Position numbers and translations under genes: made by a program. From Metarhizium brunneum (Eukaryota > Ascomycota > Sordariomycetes > Hypocreales > Clavicipitaceae): 64,000 nucleotides of DNA. This document shows, one piece after another, positions 54,656 through 64,000 of this stretch. The stretch's first letter is position 1; every line of letters begins with the position of its first letter. The notes beneath the pieces were generated by a model. The model ran no database searches. It was given only the letters and a program-made list of their open reading frames with translations, and was not told the origin of the DNA. The stretch is taken from NCBI RefSeq assembly GCF_013426205.1, contig NC_089422.1, positions 2,170,001 to 2,234,000 of the forward strand, written 5' to 3'.

Positions 54656-56760
54656 ATGGACAACCTCACGGCAGCTATCCTGGTTGTCTCCACGACGGCT
54701 GCCCAGGATCCCTCCACTGATGCATCCGCTTCTGTTCTGCGCAATGTGCTGGCAGAAGACGGAGGTGGGAAATGGCAGGTGATGGCGGAGAGTATAGTAT
54801 CCGATGATGTGCTTGCTATTCAAAGACGGATTATACAATGGGCTGATGGGGCAGATGCGCCGCATCTGATTATCACAACGGGAGGAACAGGATTCGCTGT
54901 GTCGGACGGGACGCCGGAGGTGAGTTTTGAATTTGAATGAGTCAATCTGAAGAATCTTTATTAATTGATTCAAGGCAATTAATCCACTGCTTCATAAACA
55001 AGCCCCCGGACTGGTACATGCCATGCTCTCTACCTCCCTGGCTGTCACCCCCTGTAAATGGTCCTCTCCGAACCTCAAGGTATACCTAGCTAACATGATC
55101 AGTTGCCATGATGTCCAGGCCAGCGGCTGGCGTAAGAAACAAATCACTAATTGTCACTCTCCCCGGATCTCCCAAAGGCGCCAAGGAGAATCTCCAGGCC
55201 ATCATCAAAACGCTTCCCCATGCCTGTCTACAAGCAGCCGGCGCCAATTCGCGGGCCCTTCACGCCGGAGGGGTCAAGAAACTCGAGGCAGACGCAGGGA
55301 TCAGCAGTTCAAAAAGCAAGCAAGGCCATTCGCACGACCATCGTCATCACCATCGTCACCACGGGCATGGCCACGGCCACGGCAATCTCGTCAGACACAG
55401 CAACCCGGAAGCGACAGCCTTATCAAACGATCCAGCTCTTGGCCCAACTCGTCGGCATCGTGAATCCCCTTACCCCATGATCTCGGTAGGAGATGCACTC
55501 GCACTAATCTCCGAGCACACTCCTGATCCCGACATTCACGAACACCCCGTAACCGACAAGATCATCGGCTCCGTGCTGGCGGAGGACGTAAGTGCTCGCG
55601 AAAATGTACCCGCGTTTCGCGCCAGCATTGTAGATGGATACGCCGTCGTGGCGCCTAAAGATGGCACCATGAAGGGAGTCTTCCCCGTGACAGCCGTGTC
55701 ACATGCTGCCCCCGGCGAAACTAAGGCCCTCACAGAGGGAGAAATCGCACGAATTACCACCGGGGCTCCCTTGCCACCGGGTGCTACATCCGTCATCATG
55801 GTGGAGGATACGATATTGAAAACCATGACGGACGACGGCAAAGAGGAAAAGGAAGTAGAAATTCAAGCCGAGGGTGTCAAGGAAGGTGAAAACATTCGCG
55901 AAGTAGGAAGCGATGTCTCCCAGGGCACCGTGATCCTTAACAAGGGCGAGCAAATCTCTGGGGTCGGAGGCGAAATCGGCCTTCTTGCGTCTGTTGGAGT
56001 CGCCGCCATCAGGGTTTACAAAAAGCCTGTTATCGGAATTTTATCCACTGGTGACGAAATCATTGAACATGATCGAGCTGGGCCTCTTCGTCTAGGTGAA
56101 GTCCGAGACACGAACAGAATCACGCTCATTTCCGCCGTCAAAGAATGGGGGTTTGAAGTCGTTGATCTGGGCATCTCAAAGGACAAGCCGGCCTCATTAG
56201 AAGAGACGCTTCGAAATGGTCTGCGACAGGCAGACGTGCTCATCACCACTGGCGGCGTGTCCATGGGCGAGCTTGATCTGTTGAAACCCACCATTGAGCG
56301 GTCCCTCGGGGGCACGATTCATTTTGGACGAGTGGCGATGAAACCTGGCAAGCCCACGACGTTTGCTACCGTCCCCGTCAAGGATAACAACGGCCAGCGC
56401 AGGTCAAAGGTCATCTTCTCGCTCCCTGGAAATCCCGCGTCAGCACTGGTAACATTCCACTTGTTTGTCCTGCCCTCGTTGCATAAACAAGCCGGTGTGT
56501 CGCCAGTGGGATTGCCAAAGGTCTCTGTATTTTTAGGCCATGAATTTCCCATGGACCCTAGACCAGAGTATCACCGTGCCGTGGTTACGGTGGGCCAGGA
56601 CGGCGTGTTGACGGCGAGCAGTACCGGTGGCCAGAGAAGCTCCAAGGTGGGGAGCTTGAGGTCAGCGAATGCATTGGTCTGTATGCCTTCTGGTACGGGA
56701 AAGTTGAAGAAAGGCTCTACAGTAGATGCATTGTTGATAGGTGCTCTGCGGACGTCCTAA
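54656..56760 (+). CDS. cnxE: Molybdenum cofactor biosynthesis protein, MogA-MoeA fusion (gephyrin/CnxE)
   Basis: Three exons, 54656-54919, 54975-55053 and 55103-56760, give 666 residues. The N-terminal MogA-like domain includes LIITTGGTGF and, after the second exon, IVTLPGSPKGAKENL. A linker follows that holds a run rich in His and Gly (about 189-208). The MoeA-like domain starts at MISVGDALALI and contains FRASIVDGYAV, EIARITTGAPLPPG, GILSTGDE, LITTGGVSMGELD and the FSLPGNPASALV loop. Known: MogA adenylates molybdopterin and MoeA inserts molybdate, giving active cofactor for nitrate reductase, sulfite oxidase and xanthine dehydrogenase; in fungi one protein (CnxE) does both. All key loops look intact. 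The third exon is confirmed by the TTTGCCATGATGTCCAGGCC join. Divergent from pop5, convergent with vma16. Confidence 0.95.
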
Positions 56761-57168
56761 ATACTTGTGGAATATGTAAACGTATTTATTACAAACTGAA
56801 ATTCCATCACTTCCTATATTACAGTGGGTAGCTAATCAGCAAGTCCGTGTGTCGCGCGGGACACCTTTTGTTATTTGGCGGTCTGCTATCACAAACAACT
56901 TAAGCTCGAGCTCTAGTTTAAAGCAAATCTATGGATCTCATCTGCCAGTGAATGCCTGGTGTACAATTCCGAATGTAGGGGGATGGTGGTACAGCTATGA
57001 AAAACACGGGTTCCCCCCAGCTCAGCTTCCAACGCCTTGCCAAATATTGCATTCGGCATAATGCATGCAGGACTTTACCATCCCAGCGGTATCCCTACCA
57101 CATCAAATTATGCAGAGACAAGATGCCCCTGTAGTGCTTTCCGTCGTCGTCTCCCATTCGAATGTCAT
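56761..57168. other. Intergenic between convergent genes
   Basis: 408 bp between the stop codons of cnxE and vma16. No gene is seen. Confidence 0.5.
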
Positions 57169-57966
57169 CTAGCTAGTTGCGCCGAAGTTGGGTGCCTTTC
57201 CAGAAACCAACAGGCCAATAATCAGCCCAAACAGGCCGAGGACGGAGCTGAAAATCTCAATGACGAGAATCTTGACGAACCTATCGAAACGAGTCAGTAT
57301 GGTCATCCCGAGTAACCGATATAGAGGAGGGAGGGCGCACAATGACGGGTCAGCAGCATCAGCTAAAGCAGCCCCAGACCCGTTAATGCCCACGGCGATG
57401 CCGCAGACGAGATTGCAAAGTCCAACCGTCAGACCGGACCAGAATAGCGCAAACCCAGTATAGTATGATTCGGCGGACGCGGCAGCCACGACGTCAGTCT
57501 TGTCGACCTTGGAAGAGAAGACGATTGCCATGATGACGCCGTAAATGGCGACGACTTCGCAGAAGATGATGGAGATGAGGTTCTTGGTTCGAATTCGGGG
57601 AGCCTTGACGCCAGCGCCGAGAATTGAAGATCCGGTGATGAAGATGCCCCTGGCGAAATTCGTTAGCACTGAAGTAGTCGTAAGTGAAGCAAGTAAATCG
57701 TAGATGGCGGCAGGGGCGAACGCACCATGCAGCGCCAACGACAGATAATCCAATACACAGAGCAATGCCCAAATCGGCCCACGCATAGGGGGACACAGAT
57801 TCGAGGAAGGCTCCGACATTGAAGGCTTCACCGCTCCCGGTAAAGAGCATATCTTGAACAGCGTCAGCGAACCTCCAAATCAAGCCACAACGACTGGGGA
57901 CAACACACAAGCTCCCACCACTGTCAGAAACGACGCAACGCCGCCCACGCCATATGTGAGACTCAT
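57169..57966 (-). CDS. vma16: V-ATPase proteolipid subunit c'' (VMA16)
   Basis: Four minus-strand exons, 57966-57909, 57852-57726, 57649-57341 and 57280-57169, give 201 residues. After a short start [10 protein letters not shown], the sequence [38 protein letters not shown] and [37 protein letters not shown] follow the yeast Vma16 pattern closely. Glu93 in [11 protein letters not shown] matches the essential proton-carrying glutamate. The C-terminus, [31 protein letters not shown], is also conserved. Known: c'' is part of the membrane rotor of the vacuolar proton pump. Its join sites fall within conserved words, which supports the splices. Divergent from toa2 with 352 bp between start codons. 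Confidence 0.95.
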
Positions 57967-58318
57967 TATAGCAACAAGGTTGTGGAAATACCGACGACGA
58001 AAAAGAAAACAAGGGGGAAAACTCTTGACTGATACCGCGTCGACAGTCGCGAGGTAACAAGCTTGCTTCGGCGATATGGTTTCCCTTACGGCCCCGACTT
58101 GAAGCTCTGCTAGGCCAGCGACACCAGGGGCCAGCCAGCGACGTCACATGATGTGTCTAACCCGCGGTTGTGTGCTTAGTCAGACCAGGCAGATACACCC
58201 CTCCCTGCACGGCGCCGCATCGGAGCTCTTTGAACATTACAACACCAGGGCCTTTGCTGCAAACATCAAAAACATCCCACATAGAAAAAGAACGAAAGAA
58301 GGCCAGGACAGCGCAATC
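57967..58318. promoter_or_regulatory. Bidirectional promoter, vma16 and toa2
   Basis: 352 bp between divergent start codons; nothing else is seen. Confidence 0.6.
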
Positions 58319-58820
58319 ATGGCGTCAGGAGCGCAGTCGTTCTACGAGCTGTACCGCCGAAGCAGGTACCTCATGTCCAACAGTGCGATGGCAGAAGGGA
58401 GACGGCCGAACACGGGCTAACACGGGCGGTGACAGCATCGGGCTCGCTTTGACAGATACCCTCGACGACCTGATCAGCGAAGAGCGCATCAACCCGCAGC
58501 TGGCGATGAAAATCCTCGGCAACTTTGACCAGGCCATCACAGAAGCGCTGCAGAAGAACGTCAAGAGCAGGCTGCAATTTAAGGTTGGTTGCAAACCGGG
58601 CCAGCGCGCGGCGTCGGGATTTGATTTGCAGAATACGCAATGATGCTGACACGGAGGATGACGGTAGGGGAGCCTCGATACCTACAGATTCTGCGACGAG
58701 GTGTGGACCTTCTTGATCAAGAACGTCACCTTCAAGATGGACAACGGCAGCCAATCCGTCCAAGCGGACAAGGTCAAGATTGTAAGCTGCAACGCCAAGA
58801 AACCTGGCGAGGGGGCGTAG
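58319..58820 (+). CDS. toa2: TFIIA small (gamma) subunit TOA2
   Basis: Three exons, 58319-58365, 58436-58583 and 58668-58820, give 115 residues. [18 protein letters not shown], then [40 protein letters not shown] and NVTFKMDNG are diagnostic of the family, and length matches yeast Toa2 (122) and human gamma (109). Known: with Toa1 it stabilises TBP on the TATA box at RNA polymerase II promoters. The four-helix bundle is at the start and the beta-barrel part after the second exon. Tandem with the TMEM42-like gene. Confidence 0.95.
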
Positions 58821-59303
58821 ATTGGAAATAACTGTTCCTGGGAGATTCGTTGTATAATGGGTGGGTTATCAACTAGAGTGACGGATGATGCTACGACCAT
58901 TCAAGATACAGCTCGCGGCTTGCATTTGACGGCGTTTTAGGCGTGGGCAGAAGTTCGGAGTTTTCGGCACGGTAGAACATGAATTTATTGCCTGTTATTA
59001 TTTTTATTTTTCAACTGCTGCATGCCGCGTACAGTCGCGTCTAGTTGTACTACTCCGTAGACTGTGGTGACTTGCCGTATCCGCGAGAAGCGATTCAAGT
59101 CGTCATGGCCGTTCGAACACCGGCCCCCAGGTACTGACTGGACCGACCTCCAAGTTCTCCACAGCACATGCAGCCGTCCCGTCCCCTGGGTTCCGGACTT
59201 GGCACCTCGAAGTGTCCAAGCCACGCCATCGCCAGCCAACTTACAACGAAGGCCATCCGCCCCGATCCAGCACTCATCCCACACCCTCCACGATCCCAAG
59301 ATC
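58821..59303. other. Intergenic
   Basis: 483 bp between toa2 and the TMEM42-like gene, containing a TACTCCGTA motif at 59051-59059. No gene is seen. Confidence 0.5.
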
Positions 59304-60111
59304 ATGGTCCGCCAGCGTCGCGGCAGGAAATCCAGCGCCGCAGCCCAACCCGCACCCACCATGGTCTCCGGCCCCCAGACTCCCGCATCCACCCGCACGC
59401 AATGGATCGTCTACGCCGTTGCGAGCGGCGCCTGCGCGGCATTCAACGGCGTCTTTGCAAAGCTGTACGTCCATCCGCGTACACGAACCACACGTCTCCT
59501 CGCGCAAAAAAAGGTACTAACAGGACAGTACAACCACGGAACTCACGTCCACCCTGGCCCATAAGCTGGCCACCGTCTTGTCGCTCTCCTCGCACGAGAA
59601 CATTGTAGAAGTTGCTGTCCGCGCCGTACGTGAAACCTCTCTGCCAACGGTACAGTGTGTCCTGAAACTGACGAGGATAGATCTTCTTCGGTCTGAACCT
59701 CGCATTCAACGGCATTGTAAGTCCTTTCCCGCTCTCCTTCTCGTAGATGACCACCGGGCGCGGGGGAGAAACGCTGACTGCGGCAAACAGATGTGGACGC
59801 TCTTCACCCAGGCCCTTGCAAAGGGGACGTCCACCACACAAGTCAGCATCATCAACACGTCTACCAACTTCATGCTCACTGCGCTGCTGGGGCTGTTTAT
59901 TTTCGCAGAGGCCTTGCCCCCGCTCTGGTGGGCGGGCGCGTCGCTGCTGGTCGCTGGGAACGTGATTGTCGGCAGGAAGGACGAGGACAGGGGCGAGGAC
60001 ACGCCCGGCGAGGTTGGGCCGGAGGAGCGGAGCGACGAGGCGATTCCGCTTTTGAAAGAGGACGGCGATGAGGATGAGGACGTGGCTGATTTGGGGGACT
60101 TGTCTAGGTAG
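59304..60111 (+). CDS. TMEM42-like small membrane protein (EamA-related)
   Basis: Four exons, 59304-59464, 59529-59625, 59681-59716 and 59791-60111, give 204 residues. Joined exons give FNGVFAKLTTTELTSTLAHK, then FFGLNLAFNGIMWTLFTQALAKG, with TTQVSIINTSTNFMLTALLGLFIFAEALPPLWW and GASLLVAGN after it. This is half of a drug/metabolite transporter (EamA) repeat set, about four membrane helices, as in TMEM42-like proteins. The basic N-terminus and a very acidic C-terminal tail (EDGDEDEDV) face the cytosol by inference. The third exon is only 36 nt. Function is unknown for the family; transport of a small solute or a nucleotide sugar has been suggested by fold only. Convergent with the CLC gene (140 bp between stops). 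Confidence 0.82.
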
Positions 60112-60251
60112 AACTTGGGTTGTTGGACGGGTACACTAGTTTCGCACAGCCGCATCATCATTGTAGATAGATATAGATAGGTACATAGACAAGATATCAA
60201 GGCAAATTAATAATAAGAGACGCCCAACGCCGATGTTGTCACTTCTTCTTG

Positions 60252-62966
60252 TCATCTTCGACTTTCCAGCTCGACGCCTTCGTCGCCTACATCCTCATCC
60301 CCGTCTAGAATGGGACCGCGGGCTCGTGCCCGATCCTCGTCACTGCTGAGGCGAATCCTGCCCCTCGACATGGTCGATATGTGACCTGATATCCAATAGC
60401 CCGCTTTTTGGAGCGCATCCCACAGCTGCTCCTGGCCTTGGTTGATGCGATGGTCGTCTTTGGGATTCTCGGCAGCCTCCACTTTGAACTGATACTTGAG
60501 ACAGTCCTTCACTGTGACTAGGCCCGTTAGTTTGCCGTGGTATTCGATGAGAATAACACGCGGGCCAATCTTGCGGAAGAGTTCCATGACGGTCTCGAGG
60601 GGAAGCCTGGGGTGGGCCGTGACAGGTGTGGCATCGATGTAGCGACTGAAATCGAGGCATGTGGAAGACGCGAAATCCGTGCTTATTGTGACGCTGGGTG
60701 TGACGGGCGTCACGGCGTTCAACGCAGGCGGAGGCGCGAATATACATTTCGCGTTGGGGTCGATTCGCCCTTCGCGGCGGATGCGGTCGACTGCGTAGCG
60801 GAGCTCAGTTCGTCCAATATACCCTACTAGGATCCTGGACGACCTGTCCTCCACGATGGGGAAGCCTTGATATTCGTCCTCGGAGAGAAGGGCTTCCAGC
60901 TCGGCCAGAGTCATTCCGTTGACAGGTACGGACACCACTGATGTCCTCATGACCTGTGACACTGGGACGCCAAAGTTGTGTTCCTCCTTCTGGTCCAGAT
61001 ACGGGAACCCGTTGAACCATATCATTCGGTCGGCGATGCCACCCTTGCCGAACATGTCGCCAACAGCTTTGGTGACGCCGACCACAATCATGGTTGGTAA
61101 AATATACGTCAGCGCGCCCGTCAGCTCAAACATGATAACAACGACCGAAACTGTGATGTGCATGATGCCACTGAGCGCGGCACCAGCTCCCAGAAACGCA
61201 TATGTTCCGGGGGTAATGCAGGGCTCGTCAGGTTTGCAAGCGGCGAAGAATATGCTCTTGGGGTTTGCTTCGTGAATGGCCTGTACGATGATGCCGACAG
61301 TGCGCCCAAAGGACGCTCCAATGGCCATTGACGGCACGAAAATGCCCGCAGGCACTTTGCAGCCATACGAAATGACGACGAGGAATATGCGCAAAACAGT
61401 AGCAATGGTCAAGGAAGCAATGTTCCGGAACCGCTTATCCGGCTCGCAAAGTCCGTGATAATCCTCGGCGCCTTCACACTCGAGGAACAAGATCTCCATG
61501 CTCTCCGTCATGTCGATTTGCAAGAAGGCATTGGGGTAGCAAATAATGGCTGTTCCAGCAGCCAACAAGGTAGCCTCGAGGACCGCATACTTGGCGAGGT
61601 ACTTTTTGCGAAAGGCCTGAGCTCGCAGATTCCATTTCATGACAAACGCGCCATAGAGACCACCAAAGATGCCTAAAATGATGTAGAAGATGATTTCAAA
61701 AAAGTGCCAATCCCGGTCATACTTGACCTGGAACATGACGAGCTGTCCTGTACGGAAGGGGTTCATGGCCGAGAGGACAGCCGTGGCCACCAACGCACAG
61801 AAATAGCTTCGCCACATGGTTTTGAGCGGGAAGTGGTTCGACATTTCTTCCAAAGAGAACAAAACGCCTCCGATGGGACTGCCAAATGCGACTGCGACTC
61901 CGGCTGCTGCACAGGCACTCAGAATCTCCCGTGTCTTGGACGCATTGCGCCGATATTTAGCAAAACATCGTGAAATGACGTTGCCGGTACAGACGGCATA
62001 GTGAACGCTGGGCCCTTCTTTGCCGACAGACAGACCAGACGCAATGGTCAGCGGAAGAGCTACAGATTTGATGACCAGAGTCCAGAGGCCCAGAAATCCC
62101 TTCATGACGAAACCCGCAATGATGCATTTGATTTCGGAAATTCCAGACCCGGCGGCATATGGCGCGAAGGATTTGACGAGAATAGCGGCTGCGAATGCAA
62201 AGCAAGTCTAGCAAATGTCAGTTGCCATCCGCAACAAAAGACTGGCCAATACGTACCCCAAATATGATATATAAAGAGTAGTTCAACGGCCCAAAGCCCG
62301 TCCACCGATGCCAATTGGGACATCCTTAGCGCTCGGGTCAGCAAACAAGGTGTACGGCAAGGCACTCCCACATACTCACCATTATCTTCCCCCCAGCAGC
62401 AGAAGTTCTCATTCAGGTAAAAGGCCGTTGTGCAGTACCCCAGCTTGATATCAGACAGCCACTCGGTAGCAATGTTCAGAAACGCGGCATTCAAGCCAAT
62501 GGCTGCGCCAATAATAGTGACGACGATCCAGCCCTGCGCAGCGTCATAGGAGGCCCAGAGGCGATATCGCCAGCCCTGCTGTCCACGGTCGTACAAGCCC
62601 GCTGCTCGCTTCTGTCTCGTTTTTCGCCGTGCCTGTTCGCGCGAGGCATCTTGGACCCAGTCTGGGCACAAAAGGTCAGTCACGACATGCGCTGCAAGCT
62701 GCAACAACGGTCTCGGGTACCTATTGTTGTAAAGTCCTGTTGGGCACGGGTCAGCAAAATGGTGTGCTTGGCCGCCTTGCAATGGCGTCGCATACCTCAT
62801 ATCTCTTGATTTCCGCAATCTCCTCCTCAATCTGCCCCTCTGCTGGTGGCGGGATGCTGGCAACGCCTTGTTCAGCTGTCGACACGGCAAAGGAGAGACG
62901 AGAGCCGATTGAGGGACGTCGCACGGGGCCAGGGTTCCGGCTGTAGGATGAAGACTGCGCGCTCAT
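60252..62966 (-). CDS. CLC-family chloride/proton exchanger with CBS domains
   Basis: Five minus-strand exons, 62966-62796, 62736-62721, 62661-62380, 62324-62257 and 62207-60252, give 830 residues. Exon 2 is only 16 nt and is needed to make YEDFTTIDWVQDASREQ. CLC hallmarks are GSGISEIKCIIAGF, GKEGPSVH with gating Glu243, GSPIGGVLFSLEEMS with Glu300 in the place of the proton-relay glutamate, and CKVPAGIFVPSMAIGASFGR. Two CBS domains follow in the C-terminal 200 residues (VNGMTLAELEALLSEDEYQGFPIVE; LIEYHGKLTGLVTVKDCLKY). Both glutamates being present points to 2Cl-/H+ exchange in vesicles (CLC-3/Gef1 type) rather than a plasma membrane channel. An N-terminal Ser-rich cytosolic part precedes the first helix. 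Convergent with the TMEM42-like gene, divergent from the histone-fold gene. Confidence 0.93.
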
Positions 62967-63665
62967 GATTCTGGGGCGTAAACCATGGCGGCCACCTACG
63001 GCATGGGTGTTTGTTGGCAGCGGGAGGAGGAATCAAGAACTTGAAGGTTTGAGGGTTTGAGGGTTCGAGGGTCGGCGGTGATGTCGTAGATGCCGTCGGT
63101 GGTCGGCCTCGACATGGACCAGACGTCTCAGAATCGCTGTTCAGAAGCTCCAGCGCACTGTTGCGGCGTACTCTGGCCCAGAGCCGGCCCTCGCCAAGTG
63201 TGGCGCTCCAAGTAACATTTAACTCAGTGCTGCTTTCAAGCCACACCAGGGCCCTCAGAGAGCCTTGCCTCGTCGCGCTGACTTTAAGTGCATGCATTCA
63301 AGGGTATCCACGCCGCATCGCGCTTCCACTTTCAAGTCACGTCAAGTACAATTCACCCTCACGAGACCGTATTCAAAAAGTGAAATATTCAGCACGTGTA
63401 TACAAAATCCTATCCGAAACACCGCAACTCGCTACCAGCCCATCAGCAGTGGGATTGCTTCTGGCCCGTATGCCTTTCACCTTCTATCTTCATCCCATGC
63501 TTGGCTAACGTTCCTCGAACAGCCAAATCAAGGCATTTCTCCAAAAGAGTGAAAACTGTATGCCCGCATCTCATCTTTCCCATCATCACGAAATTGTCTT
63601 CATTTCCCTCAGCACATGGCACTAATCCGTCCACTGCAGACAGACCATATCGCCTCTCACCGGCA
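62967..63665. promoter_or_regulatory. Bidirectional promoter region, CLC and histone-fold genes
   Basis: 699 bp between divergent start codons. It contains GGGTTTGAGGGTTCGAGGGT-like imperfect repeats near 63047-63072. No gene is seen. Confidence 0.5.
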
Positions 63666-64000
63666 ATGCCGTACAACACCAGTGCTATTCCTCCGCGCAA
63701 GGAGCCCACGGGACAAACCCAACTCCCATGTAAGTTCTCCGTTCCCCGTCCTCATCCCCAATCGCTCAACTAACATGCCCCAGTATCGCGCGTCAAGAAA
63801 ATCATCAACCAGGACTCCGACATAGCCATGTGTTCCAACAATGCCGCCTTTGTCATCACTCTCGCAGCGGTACTTCAGTCATGCCCTCCAGCCCGACCCG
63901 TCTCGACTAACGCGTCACCCAGGAAATGTTCATTCAGCATCTCGCAGAGGAAGCCAACACGCAGGCAAAACTGGAGCGGAAGCCTCGCCGCAACATCCAA
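63666..64000 (+). CDS. Histone-fold protein, likely DNA polymerase epsilon subunit C (Dpb3-like); 3' end outside window
   Basis: Exons 63666-63729, 63784-63869 and from 63923 to beyond the window edge. The visible 76 residues read through LSRVKKIINQDSDIAMCSNNAAFVITLAA and then EMFIQHLAEEANTQAKLERKPRRNIQ, the CBFD/NF-YB-HMF histone fold of the NF-YC/Dpb3 branch. The 'RVKKIINQD' helix, followed by 'SNNAAFVITLAAEMFIQHLAEEA', is typical of Dpb3 and of CHRAC-type subunits. Known roles: Dpb3 and Dpb4 form a DNA-binding pair in polymerase epsilon and in a chromatin-remodelling complex. The choice between those, and NF-YC itself, needs the missing C-terminus. Truncated only by the window end. Confidence 0.75.

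Overview
The window is nuclear DNA of a filamentous ascomycete (Pezizomycotina). Protein-coding genes carry short spliceosomal introns (about 49-212 nt, GT...AG with CTAAC-like branch sites), and the gene content is typically fungal: Zn2Cys6 regulator, GPI-anchored GH17 glucanase, hamartin, NTE1, cnxE-type fused molybdenum-cofactor protein. Many genes resemble those of Sordariomycetes, and Hypocreales is my best guess, but that placement is inference from general appearance and no search was possible. Gene models below were built by hand from reading frames and splice sites; lengths are for the spliced proteins.

Layout. 0-8.1 kb is an accessory-looking block: a PhyH-type 2-oxoglutarate dioxygenase, a Zn2Cys6 regulator, an MFS sugar-type transporter with an irregular splice donor, and a second fungal transcription-factor-domain protein divergent from the transporter. 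8.1-13.8 kb is sparse: a 4 x 72-bp tandem repeat in a possible Gly/Ser/Tyr-rich protein gene, two coding-like relics and a DJ-1/PfpI gene. 13.8-23.8 kb carries tsc1 (hamartin), a sulfotransferase-like P-loop protein, a GPI-anchored GH17 glucanase and a ZIP metal transporter. 23.8-29.0 kb is a 5.2-kb gene-free stretch with an inverted repeat. 29.0-43.4 kb holds an arrestin-like protein, a TM9SF protein, an aromatic amino acid decarboxylase facing an N-acyl-D-amino acid deacylase, and a large membrane sulfatase/LtaS-fold protein. 43.4-47.2 kb is again gene-poor. 47.2-64 kb is a dense housekeeping block with alternating strands: NTE1, GPN2, POP5, cnxE, VMA16, TOA2, a TMEM42-like protein, a CLC chloride/proton exchanger, and the first part of a Dpb3-like histone-fold gene that leaves the window.

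How the genes work together. Most are unrelated cell functions placed side by side. Two groupings may be functional: the dioxygenase/regulator/transporter/regulator block at the left end, and the convergent decarboxylase-deacylase pair at 36.3-40.2 kb. I see no clear new defence or mobile system. The items most worth checking are the GA...AG intron in the transporter, the tandem-repeat low-complexity gene, the inverted repeat of a coding-like fragment in the gene desert, and families of short palindromes confined to intergenic DNA.
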